NCBI GenBank assembly: GCA_900553165.1
Contig: USCN01000053.1
Coordinates: 1 to 8,222, forward strand
Length of the DNA stretch: 8,222 bases
Direction of reading: 5' to 3'
DNA from: an uncultured Collinsella sp.
GTDB taxonomy: Bacteria; Actinomycetota; Coriobacteriia; Coriobacteriales; Coriobacteriaceae
Shown: piece after piece, positions 1-6,267 of the stretch
Layout: each line of letters begins with the position of its first letter
Position numbering within the stretch: the first letter of the stretch is position 1
Notes under the pieces: model-generated
Database searches by the model: none
Seen by the model: only the letters and a program-made list of their open reading frames with translations
Told to the model about the DNA's origin: nothing
Made by a program: the position numbers and the translations under genes

Positions 1-139
1 TATACTCATACTCTACTTCCACCTCATAGGATTCATATACCTGATATGGAACTGACACGGTATAGATGTAGGATTCCAGATGGCCATTCAGCCCAACATT
101 TTGGACTTTACAACCCCGGATAGCTCCCTTGAAGTCCAT
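1..139 (-). CDS. Possible 5' part of an unidentified protein, cut by the window edge
   Basis: An open frame starts at an ATG at 137-139 on the minus strand and stays open to the window edge for 46 codons. A stop codon lies directly before this ATG in the same frame, so this would be the start of the gene and not its middle. The visible peptide is rich in Tyr, Val and Glu (ending VEVEYEY), with an alternating pattern that would suit beta strands. I do not recognise it. It lies 74 bases downstream of the second ABC transporter gene, on the same strand. There is no convincing ribosome binding site: the nearest purine run, GAGGG, is about 14 bases away. It shares the lower GC content of the ABC gene beside it. 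It may be a chance open frame. Confidence 0.3.
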   Translation of the reverse strand, partial: MDFKGAIRGCKVQNVGLNGHLESYIYTVSVPYQVYESYEVEVEYEY

Positions 140-213
140 TCAGGACGCGTCAGCCCTCAAAGCAGCCTAATCAGCTATTCTTACTCCTAGCCATTTCTAA
201 CTCTATATGCTCT

Positions 214-2139
214 CTACGCTGATATGCTCTTACCAGTATACAACTGATAATATCTGCCCTTCTCTTCCATGAGCTGGTCGTGTGTTCCACGCTCGATAAT
301 TCTTCCCTGTTCCATAACCATAATACAGTCTGCATTGCGGACTGTAGAAAGTCTGTGTGCAATAACAAATGATGTTCTTCCTGACATAAGCGCATCCATA
401 CCCTTCTGGACAAGTCGCTCTGTTCTTGTATCAATAGATGAAGTAGCTTCATCAAGAATAAGTACAGGTGGGTCTGCTACCGCTGCTCTTGCAATTGCAA
501 GAAGCTGTCTCTGTCCCTGGCTTAAGTTTGCTCCATCCCCGGTGATGACCGTATCATATCCTTCCGGAAGTCTGCGGATAAATCCATCTGCATTTGCCAA
601 TTCTGCTGCTGCAAAAATTTCTTCATCTGTTGCATCCAGTTTTCCAAAACGGATATTGTCTTTTACCGTTCCTGTGAACAGATGTGTATCCTGCAGTACA
701 ATTCCAAGGGAACGTCGCAGATCCGCTTTCCGAATCTTGTTTATATTAATTCCATCGTAGCGGATTTTTCCATCCTGAATATCATAAAACCGGTTGATCA
801 GATTTGTAATAGTTGTTTTTCCTGCTCCTGTCGAACCTACAAAGGCAATTTTCTGTCCTGGCTCTGCATACAATTTCACATCATGAAGCACGATCTTGTC
901 ATTATTGTACCCGAAATCCACACCATCAAATACTACATTTCCCTTAAGCTCAATATAATCTACCGAACCATCTGCCTGATGTGTATGCTTCCATGCCCAG
1001 CATCGGGTATGTTCCTTACATTCTATAAGTTTTCCATTTTCTTTTTTCACATTGACCAGAGTCACATACCCGTCATCTACTTCCACTTTCTCATCCAGAA
1101 GGGTAAAGATACGCTCTGCTCCTGCAAGTGCCATTACAATAGCATTCATCTGCTGGCTGACCTGGTTGATCGGCATACTGAAGCTTTTATTGAATGTCAG
1201 AAAGCTTGCCAGTGCACCCAGTGTAAATCCTCCCACACCATTCAGCGCAAGGGCACCTCCGACAATCGCACAGACTACATAACTGATATTTCCGATCTGC
1301 GCATTCAAAGGTCCGAGGTAGTTTGCATAGGTATTCGCACGGTCTGCGCTTACAAAAAGTGCCTCATTCAGCTCTTTAAATTCTGCCTTACTTTCTTCCT
1401 CATGGCAGAAGACCTTGACAACCTTCTGTCCATTCATCATTTCTTCAATATAACCATTGACTTTTCCAAGATTTTTCTGCTGTTCCAGGAAATATTTCCC
1501 GCTCTGTCCGGCGGCTTTCTTGGTACCAAATATCATAATTGCAACCATGATCATCGTCACAACCGTAAGTGGAATATTTAAGATCAACATACTGACAAAT
1601 ACACTGATGATCGTAAATCCGCTGTTGATGATCTGCGGAATACTCTGGCTGACCATCTGCCGCAGGGTATCGATATCGTTCGTGTAAATTGACATGATAT
1701 CACCATGTGCATGGGTATCAAAATATTTGATTGGCAGCTTTTCCATATTGCCGAACAGATCATTTCTCAGATTCCGCAGGGTTCCCTGGGATACATAAAT
1801 CATGGTACGGTTCTGAATGAACGCAGCCACAATACCGATCCCGTAAAATCCGGCCACCCGCAAAATTGCGTGGAGCAGCGGGCCAAAATCCGGATCCGGC
1901 TGGGTCAGCATCGGCGTGATATAGCCGTCAATCAGCGTTTTCATAAACATCGTTCCCTGTACATTTGCCAGGACGTTGACAAAAATCGCAATGACAACAG
2001 CGATGCAGTGTACCGTATAATCCTTTAATACATATTTCATAATTCTGGTAAAGATCTTCATCGGATTCTTGACCTGCGGTTTCACCCCTCTTGGAGGTCT
2101 TGCTCCCGGCCCCTTTACCTGCTGTACTCTCTCTGCCAT
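214..2139 (-). CDS. ABC exporter half-transporter (permease-ATPase fusion), the catalytically competent partner of a heterodimer
   Basis: This 641-residue protein has an N-terminal exporter-type membrane domain (about residues 30-340, six helices expected) and a C-terminal ATPase domain (about 400-641). Visible motifs are Walker A GSTGAGKT (435-442), Q-loop Q483, signature LSQGQ (539-543, Gln in place of the second Gly), Walker B VLILDE with catalytic E564, and the switch histidine H595. Residues 350-400 are an insert between the two domains (containing CWAWKH) that I associate with gut clostridial and coriobacterial members of this family. The ATG lies 3 bases after the stop of the upstream half-transporter, with AGAGGTGAG as ribosome site inside that gene's end. 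The likely role is ATP-driven export of drugs or lipophilic compounds as a dimer with the 2143-3900 product; the substrate cannot be read from sequence. The whole gene is lower in GC than everything beyond about 2300. Confidence 0.93.
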   Translation of the reverse strand: MAERVQQVKGPGARPPRGVKPQVKNPMKIFTRIMKYVLKDYTVHCIAVVIAIFVNVLANVQGTMFMKTLIDGYITPMLTQPDPDFGPLLHAILRVAGFYGIGIVAAFIQNRTMIYVSQGTLRNLRNDLFGNMEKLPIKYFDTHAHGDIMSIYTNDIDTLRQMVSQSIPQIINSGFTIISVFVSMLILNIPLTVVTMIMVAIMIFGTKKAAGQSGKYFLEQQKNLGKVNGYIEEMMNGQKVVKVFCHEEESKAEFKELNEALFVSADRANTYANYLGPLNAQIGNISYVVCAIVGGALALNGVGGFTLGALASFLTFNKSFSMPINQVSQQMNAIVMALAGAERIFTLLDEKVEVDDGYVTLVNVKKENGKLIECKEHTRCWAWKHTHQADGSVDYIELKGNVVFDGVDFGYNNDKIVLHDVKLYAEPGQKIAFVGSTGAGKTTITNLINRFYDIQDGKIRYDGININKIRKADLRRSLGIVLQDTHLFTGTVKDNIRFGKLDATDEEIFAAAELANADGFIRRLPEGYDTVITGDGANLSQGQRQLLAIARAAVADPPVLILDEATSSIDTRTERLVQKGMDALMSGRTSFVIAHRLSTVRNADCIMVMEQGRIIERGTHDQLMEEKGRYYQLYTGKSISA

Positions 2140-2142
2140 TCC

Positions 2143-3900
2143 TTACTCACCTCTCTTTTCGTCAAAGTCTCCGTCGCCACCGGTCTGAGACTCATATACT
2201 TCCCGGTAAATTTCATTGGTTTTCAGTAATTCCTCATGGCTTCCAAAACCATTTACTTTTCCGTTCTCCATGACAATGATGCGGTCTGCGTCCTGCACGG
2301 AGCTGATGCGCTGGGCGATGATGAGCTTGGTCGTGTTGGGCAGATAGCTTGCCAACCCTGCGCGAATCTTGGCGTCGGTCTTGGTGTCGACGGCGCTGGT
2401 GGAGTCGTCCAGGATTAAGATCTTGGGGCGACGCAGCAGGGCACGCGCAATGCACAGGCGCTGCTTCTGACCGCCGGAAACATTGGAGCCGCCCTGTTCG
2501 ATCCAGGTGTCATAGCCCTTGGGGAAGCCATCGACAAACTCATCGGCGCAGGCCAGATGTGCCGCCTCGCGGACTTCCTCGTCGGTGGCGTTCGGGTCGC
2601 CCCAGCGCAGGTTCTCGGCAATGGTGCCGCTAAACAGTACGTTTTTCTGCAGCACCATGGCCACCTGGTGGCGCAGGGCGTCCAAGTCGTAGTCGCGCAC
2701 GTCCATGCCGCCCACGCGCACGGTGCCCTCGGTGGCGTCGTACAGGCGGGCGATGAGGTTAACGAGCGTGGACTTGGCCGAGCCGGTACCGCCGATGATG
2801 CCGATGGTTTCGCCGCTCTTAATGTGCAGGTCGATATCGTCGAGCGCCTGGCGCTTTGCATGCGCGGAATACTTAAAGCTCACGTGGTCAAAGTCGATGG
2901 AACCGTCGGCAACCTCGAGCACGGGCTCGGCGGGATCGGCGATCGTGGGCTCGGCGGCCAGCACCTCGGTAATGCGGTGCGCCGATTCGTCGGCCATGGT
3001 CACCATGACAAAGATCATCGACAGCTGCATCAGGCTCATGAGGATCGCGAAGCCATAGGTAAAGATCGAGGAGAGCTGGCCCACGTCGAACAGCGTGCCC
3101 TGGCTCGTGATGATGAGCTTGGATCCCAGGTAGATGATGACGACAAATGCGCCGTTGACGCAGATGTTCATCATGGGGTTGTTAAAGGCGAGCAGCTTCT
3201 CGGCGCGGGTGAAGTCCATCTGGACGTCGCGCGCGGCGGTGGCGAACTTCTCCTTCTCAAAGTCTTCGCGCACATAGCTCTTGACCACGCGCATGCCGGT
3301 GACGTTTTCCTCGACGGACTCGTTAAGGGCGTCGTACTTGTGGAACACGCGCGAGAAGATGGGGCGTACCTTAAAGATGATAAAGAACAGTCCAAAGCCC
3401 AGCAGCGGAATGATGACCAGGTAGACCATGGCAACGCTGCCGCCCATGATAAATGCCATGGTAAAGGCGAAGATCAATACCAGCGGCGCGCGCACGGCGA
3501 TGCGGATGATCATCATAAAGGCCTGCTGCACGTTGTTGATGTCGGTGGTCAGGCGCGTGACGAGCGAGGAGCTCGAGAACTCATCGATGTTGGCAAAGCT
3601 GAACGTCTGGATCTTGTAGAACAGGTCGTGACGCAGGTTCTTGGCGAAGCCGCAACTCGCATGGCTGCAGGTGACGCCGGCAGCGGCACCGAAAGCAAGC
3701 GACGTCAGCGCGATGAGCACCAAAAAGCCTGCGGTGGGAAGCATCTCGGCTACGGTGGCGCCGTCTTTGATGGCGTCGATCAGGTTGGCGGTGATAAATG
3801 GAATCAGCATCTCGCAGAGCACCTCGCCAAGTACGAGCAACGGCGTGGCAACGGTGACTTTCATATAGTCGCGGATGCTGCCCATGAGGGTTTTAATCAT
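2143..3900 (-). CDS. ABC exporter half-transporter (permease-ATPase fusion), degenerate-site partner; composition changes near its 3' end
   Basis: This 585-residue protein has a membrane domain at about 15-305 and an ATPase domain at about 335-585. Motifs are Walker A GGTGSAKST (370-378, Ala at the usual third Gly), Q-loop Q418, signature VSGGQ (474-478), Walker B ILILDD with D499 where the catalytic Glu is expected, and Q530 where the switch His is expected (IIAQR). Such losses are known in one half of heterodimeric exporters such as TM287/288, so this gene is not a pseudogene. The ATG overlaps the repressor's stop (ATGATTAA, 8 bases) and has a strong site, GGGAGGA, 5 bases upstream, so translational coupling is likely. 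Codons up to about residue 535 are GC-rich. The last 45 or so residues (from about KVNGFGSHEELLK) use AT-rich codons like the next gene. The frame stays intact across that change. Confidence 0.92.
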   Translation of the reverse strand: MIKTLMGSIRDYMKVTVATPLLVLGEVLCEMLIPFITANLIDAIKDGATVAEMLPTAGFLVLIALTSLAFGAAAGVTCSHASCGFAKNLRHDLFYKIQTFSFANIDEFSSSSLVTRLTTDINNVQQAFMMIIRIAVRAPLVLIFAFTMAFIMGGSVAMVYLVIIPLLGFGLFFIIFKVRPIFSRVFHKYDALNESVEENVTGMRVVKSYVREDFEKEKFATAARDVQMDFTRAEKLLAFNNPMMNICVNGAFVVIIYLGSKLIITSQGTLFDVGQLSSIFTYGFAILMSLMQLSMIFVMVTMADESAHRITEVLAAEPTIADPAEPVLEVADGSIDFDHVSFKYSAHAKRQALDDIDLHIKSGETIGIIGGTGSAKSTLVNLIARLYDATEGTVRVGGMDVRDYDLDALRHQVAMVLQKNVLFSGTIAENLRWGDPNATDEEVREAAHLACADEFVDGFPKGYDTWIEQGGSNVSGGQKQRLCIARALLRRPKILILDDSTSAVDTKTDAKIRAGLASYLPNTTKLIIAQRISSVQDADRIIVMENGKVNGFGSHEELLKTNEIYREVYESQTGGDGDFDEKRGE

Positions 3901-4399
3901 CCAGTTCCTCCCAGGTTACGCGGATTTTATCGAGCATTTCGGCGAGGTCCTCGCGCTCGTCATGGGTGAGCGCGCTAAAGGCCTGCTCTCTAAAGCGAAT
4001 GCGGGCCGCCTGCTCTACGTGGGCCTTTTCCCATCCCGCTTCGGTCAGGCGAATGGTGAGCTGCCGCCGGTCTTTGGGATTGCGGCTGCGCTCGATAAGG
4101 CCGGCGCATTCGATCTTGGAGAGAATCTCGGAAAGCGAACCGGGCTTAAGATCAAAGTGCAGGCCTAGTTCCTGCTGTGACATCTCGCCGTTTGGCTGCT
4201 TGGCGAGCAAGCAGACGATGGGGGCCTTTCCCGAGGCGCCGCCGCCGTGAAAGTGCAGAAAGTGGCCGCAGAAGCCCAGCCCGTTTAGGATGTGCTTGGC
4301 GAGTGCGTCTGATTGGGACTGTGCCGCGGGCGCATCTGCGGGTTCATGGGGGTCGCCGCCCGGCGTGTGGGGGCAGAGGCCGATGTGGTCATCGCACAT
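3893..4399 (-). CDS. MarR-family winged-helix transcriptional regulator, probable repressor of the ABC exporter operon
   Basis: This 168-residue protein has a winged helix-turn-helix core at about residues 58-125. It shows the MSQQELG helix (73-79), a recognition helix around KPGSLSEILSKIECAGLIER (85-104) and a wing with RNPKDRRQLTIRLTEAG (106-122), which is the usual MarR wing pattern. I chose the ATG at 4399, not an upstream ATG at 4432, because AAAGGAG lies 7 bases before it and the upstream ATG falls inside the predicted operator. The N-terminal 55 residues are unusual: they are rich in Cys and His (C2, H5, C9, H11, H18, then C44, H46, H49, H51). That could mean metal or redox sensing, but this is inference. 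MarR proteins beside ABC exporters usually repress them until a ligand binds. Its end overlaps the first ABC gene by 8 bases. Confidence 0.9.
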   Translation of the reverse strand: MCDDHIGLCPHTPGGDPHEPADAPAAQSQSDALAKHILNGLGFCGHFLHFHGGGASGKAPIVCLLAKQPNGEMSQQELGLHFDLKPGSLSEILSKIECAGLIERSRNPKDRRQLTIRLTEAGWEKAHVEQAARIRFREQAFSALTHDEREDLAEMLDKIRVTWEELDD

Positions 4400-4415
4400 G
4401 GTGTCGCTCCTTTCT

Positions 4416-4451
4416 TTAGTTAGGTAGTGCAATTGTTTTGTGCCTAACTAA
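4416..4451. promoter_or_regulatory. Probable MarR operator: 9-bp inverted repeat over the promoter
   Basis: TTAGTTAGG at 4416-4424 and CCTAACTAA at 4443-4451 are perfect reverse complements separated by 18 bases, with a CAATTG palindrome inside the spacer (4430-4435). The right arm overlaps the predicted -10 box of the minus-strand promoter, and the left arm ends just before the repressor's ribosome site. A protein bound here would block both polymerase binding and early transcription. MarR-type regulators commonly bind such dyads in their own promoters. The assignment to this particular MarR is inferred from position. Confidence 0.65.
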
Positions 4452-4478
4452 TTTAGGAGTGCAAGAAATAAATGTCAA
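4450..4478 (-). promoter_or_regulatory. Sigma-70-type promoter for the MarR-ABC-ABC operon
   Basis: On the minus strand a perfect -35 box TTGACA (4473-4478) is followed by a 17-base spacer and a -10 box TAAATT (4450-4455, four of six matches to consensus). Transcription would start near 4443 and leave a leader of about 44 bases before the repressor ATG. The -10 box shares bases with the inverted repeat at 4416-4451. Confidence 0.65.
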
Positions 4479-4495
4479 GGTACCAAACTTATTAA

Positions 4496-4523
4496 GTTAC
4501 GGCGTTTTACCAAACGCCGTAAC
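4496..4523. repeat. Perfect 12-bp hairpin with a 4-base loop
   Basis: GTTACGGCGTTT (4496-4507) and AAACGCCGTAAC (4512-4523) are exact reverse complements around the loop TACC. The stem is GC-rich in its centre and would be stable in RNA. Neither strand has a clear run of T after it, so it is not a textbook intrinsic terminator. It sits 17 bases upstream of the -35 box of the MarR promoter. It could insulate that promoter from upstream transcription, or be a binding site. Confidence 0.7.
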
Positions 4524-4627
4524 CGCTCGACGCTGCAAACGCTCCTAAGCGGCAATCTGATCCCTTGGGGACGAAGGAAAAGGTATCGTTTTGGGCTGCG
4601 ATGATGCCTTTCGAAGCGGCCTTGCCA

Positions 4628-4779
4628 AAAACTATGCCTAATTACTACGATGAATCCAGCATCGCTGACCACAACAGCTGTTTCTGAAAAAACGCAAACT
4701 ATCTACCTGCGGTTTTGTTGGAGAGAAATTCGTTGTGGTTGGAGGCGGGCGGTTAAACGTAGTAAATAGGCATAGTTTT
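4628..4779. repeat. 152-base nested inverted-repeat element, MITE-like or structured RNA
   Basis: The outer arms at 4628-4649 and 4758-4779 are 22 bases long with a single mismatch (AAAACTATGCC is the outermost perfect part). Inside them ACCACAAC (4668-4675) pairs with GTTGTGGT (4732-4739), and the gap to the outer arm is 18 bases on both sides. Further in, AAAAACGCA (4688-4696) pairs with TGCGGTTTT (4708-4716) apart from one mismatch. The whole segment could fold into one long interrupted stem. It has no coding capacity that I believe, no visible transposase and no clear target-site duplication. It may be a non-autonomous mobile repeat or a structured RNA. Confidence 0.6.
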
Positions 4780-4903
4780 GAAATGGCGCTATATGAGTAG
4801 CATCAACTAGGCCGCTATGGAGCAAACAGCCCCCATTTCCGAAACCTTTCCGCAACAATTTGCCCTTCGTACCGCTCGCCTCCGCCCACAACGCCTCCTG
4901 CGC

Positions 4904-4909
4904 TACACT
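4904..4909 (+). promoter_or_regulatory. Possible -10 box for the pyridoxamine kinase operon
   Basis: TACACT (4904-4909) matches four of six -10 consensus positions and lies about 50 bases before the kinase ATG. No acceptable -35 hexamer is found 16 to 18 bases upstream, so this is weak. Confidence 0.25.
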
Positions 4910-4959
4910 TAGTCGCACTGTGGCGCTGCTGCGCTGTGCCCGAAACAAGGGAGACCCTC

Positions 4960-5784
4960 ATGAAGAACACTCAGCTGCTGCTGATCAACGATATGTGCGG
5001 TTACGGCAAGGTCGCGCTTTCCGCCATGCTGCCGGTGCTGTCGCACATGGGCTACCGTATCCATAACCTGCCGACGGCGCTTGTTTCCGACACGCTCAAC
5101 TACCCCAAGTTCTACATCCACGACACCACCGAGTATGTGCGCCAAAGCCTCGCTATCTGGGAGGAGCTCGGCTTTGAGTTCGACGCCATCTCGACCGGCT
5201 TTATCGTGACCGAGGAAGAGACGCGCATCATCTCGGACTTTTGCCACCGCCGTGCGCAAAAGGGCACCAAGGTGTTCGTTGACCCCATCATGGGCGACAA
5301 CGGCAAGCTCTATGCGGGCGTGCCCGAGTCCACGATTGGCCTTATGCGGCACCTGCTGGAGTGCGCCGATTACGCGGTTCCCAACTACACCGAGGCCTGT
5401 CTGCTCACCGATACACCTATTGCAGAGCAAATTACGCCCGATGAGGCCCGCGCCCTTGTGGACGCCGTGCGCGAGCTGGGTGCCAAGTCGGTGGTCATTA
5501 CGAGCGCCGTGGTCAATGGCATGAACGCGGTTATCGGTTACGACCATGTAGCGGGGGAGTACTTCACGATTCCCTTTGAGCTCATTCCGGTCTATTTCCC
5601 GGGCACGGGCGACACGTTTTCGGCGGTGCTCGTCGGCCGCGTTATGGCAGGTTGGAGTCTGCAGCGCGCGACGTCCGATGCCATGCGTGTGGTGGCTGAG
5701 CTTATCGAGCGCAATGCCGACCAAGAGGACAAGTCGGCTGGCCTTCCCATCGAGGCCTGCCTGGATGTGATTGACCATGAGTAA
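4960..5784 (+). CDS. Pyridoxamine/pyridoxal kinase, ribokinase-fold family (vitamin B6 salvage)
   Basis: This 274-residue cytosolic kinase would phosphorylate pyridoxamine or pyridoxal with ATP, feeding pyridoxal phosphate salvage. Diagnostic stretches are NDMCGYGKVALSAMLP (10-25) and NLPTALVSDTLNY (36-48), both in the substrate-binding half; VDPIMGDNGKLY (107-118); NYTEACLLT (142-150); and the anion-hole motif GTGD (215-218) with the catalytic base D218. Length is typical of the PdxK/PdxY group in the Phos_pyr_kin family, which also includes the ThiD hydroxymethylpyrimidine kinases; the PTALVSDT wording fits a B6 kinase better than ThiD. I chose the ATG at 4960 because AAGGGAG lies 6 bases upstream. 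A GTG at 4936 would add 8 unlikely residues and swallow that site. The next gene overlaps its stop by 8 bases. Confidence 0.9.
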   Translation: MKNTQLLLINDMCGYGKVALSAMLPVLSHMGYRIHNLPTALVSDTLNYPKFYIHDTTEYVRQSLAIWEELGFEFDAISTGFIVTEEETRIISDFCHRRAQKGTKVFVDPIMGDNGKLYAGVPESTIGLMRHLLECADYAVPNYTEACLLTDTPIAEQITPDEARALVDAVRELGAKSVVITSAVVNGMNAVIGYDHVAGEYFTIPFELIPVYFPGTGDTFSAVLVGRVMAGWSLQRATSDAMRVVAELIERNADQEDKSAGLPIEACLDVIDHE

Positions 5785-6106
5785 TGCTGGCGAGGACGGC
5801 GTCAAGCCTGCGGGCGAGAACAGGCCGCTCGGCGCGCCGCGTGGCAAGCGGCCGCGTATCCGCGTGAGCTGCGTGGACCAGCTGGGGACGTGCCGCTGCC
5901 ACCACGGTCACAAGCCGGGCGACGTTTTTGACTTCGACCGCGATCGCGGCAAGATGTGCTCCATGGCCTGCCACGTGGGCTTTCCCTATATCGATATCCT
6001 GCGCTACGGCGGAACCGTGCCTGGAAACGAGCCCGGTACGGCAAAGTTCTGCTGCCCCGAGGTCGATACTCTGAACGTCTGGCTTGCCGAGATCGTCGAC
6101 GAGTAA
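5777..6106 (+). CDS. Small cysteine-rich protein, TIGR04076-like, function unknown
   Basis: This 109-residue soluble protein has seven cysteines (32, 39, 41, 61, 65, 92, 93) grouped as CxC, CxxxC and CC, plus H42, H43, H45 and H66. The wording GHKPGDVFDFD, MCSMACH, GFPYIDILRYGG and FCCPEVDTLNVW matches my recollection of the TIGR04076 family, which has no established function. The cysteine and histidine spacing could bind a metal or an iron-sulfur cluster; that is inference. The first 25 residues are charged, rich in Gly and Pro and look disordered. The ATG at 5777 overlaps the kinase stop as ATGAGTAA, so it is probably translated by coupling; no strong ribosome site of its own is visible. 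A TTG at 5771 would add two residues. The nested inverted repeat begins one base after its stop. Confidence 0.75.
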   Translation: MSNAGEDGVKPAGENRPLGAPRGKRPRIRVSCVDQLGTCRCHHGHKPGDVFDFDRDRGKMCSMACHVGFPYIDILRYGGTVPGNEPGTAKFCCPEVDTLNVWLAEIVDE

Positions 6107-6107
6107 A

Positions 6108-6231
6108 CGAGCGAGGATTTTCTCCCGCCAAGATAACGAGGGTGGATTATCTCCCGTTTTGGACGCAATTTCGTATTCAAAGTGGGAGATAATCCACCCT
6201 CGATTTGCATATGGGAGAAAATCCTCCCTCG
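6108..6231. repeat. Two-tier inverted repeat of four related 19-base units between convergent genes
   Basis: Inner arms: CGAGGGTGGATTATCTCCC at 6137-6155 is the exact reverse complement of 6184-6202. With wobble pairs the stem extends to 6163/6176, about 27 pairs around a 12-base loop. Outer arms: CGAGCGAGGATTTTCTCCC at 6108-6126 matches the reverse complement of 6213-6231 with one mismatch. The outer and inner units on one side differ at 3 of 19 positions and start 29 bases apart on both sides. The left end lies one base after the stop of the TIGR04076-like gene, and the right end is 36 bases from the stop of the phosphatase gene. A bidirectional terminator or RNA 3'-end stabiliser is the simplest role, although there is no clean T-run. 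A four-site protein-binding array is the alternative. Confidence 0.75.
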
Positions 6232-6267
6232 ATGTATGCCGATGGCGCGGTTCGCGCGCTCGATAGC

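Larger units (their letters stand above)
4400..4959. other. Gene-free region between divergent operons
   Basis: These 560 bases separate the minus-strand MarR operon from the plus-strand kinase pair. They hold the MarR promoter and operator (4416-4478), a perfect hairpin (4496-4523), a nested inverted-repeat element (4628-4779) and presumably the kinase promoter near 4904. I see nothing convincing in 4524-4627 or 4780-4895. The short open frames here (for example 4475-4672 and 4703-4948 on the minus strand) lack ribosome sites and cut across the repeats, so I do not call them genes. Confidence 0.7.

Noticed and set aside
140..213. Intrinsic terminator after the ABC operon
   Set aside because: I looked for a stem followed by a T-run on the minus strand and found only very short pairings (for example GTCC/GGAC), none convincing.
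682..1581. 299-residue open frame on the plus strand
   Set aside because: It is antisense to the well-supported ABC transporter at 214-2139 and is rich in Cys, Ile and His without any domain pattern.
2143..3900. Pseudogene call, because the catalytic Glu and switch His are missing
   Set aside because: The frame is full length, and these exact losses are normal in the degenerate-site subunit of heterodimeric ABC exporters.
2557..3969. 470-residue open frame on the plus strand
   Set aside because: It lies opposite the GC-rich ABC gene, is extremely rich in His, Asp and Gly, and has no family features. It is a shadow of the minus-strand gene's codon bias.
4475..4948. Two short minus-strand open frames (65 and 81 residues)
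   Set aside because: Neither has a ribosome site, both run through the inverted-repeat structures, and neither resembles a known small protein.
4909..5847. 312-residue open frame on the minus strand
   Set aside because: It runs antisense across the whole pyridoxamine kinase gene, which has full family motifs. The antisense protein has no recognisable domain.
6108..6231. CRISPR-like array, because of the 29-base period
   Set aside because: There are only two direct copies on each side, in mirrored orientation, the spacing between them is 10 bases, and no cas gene is present.
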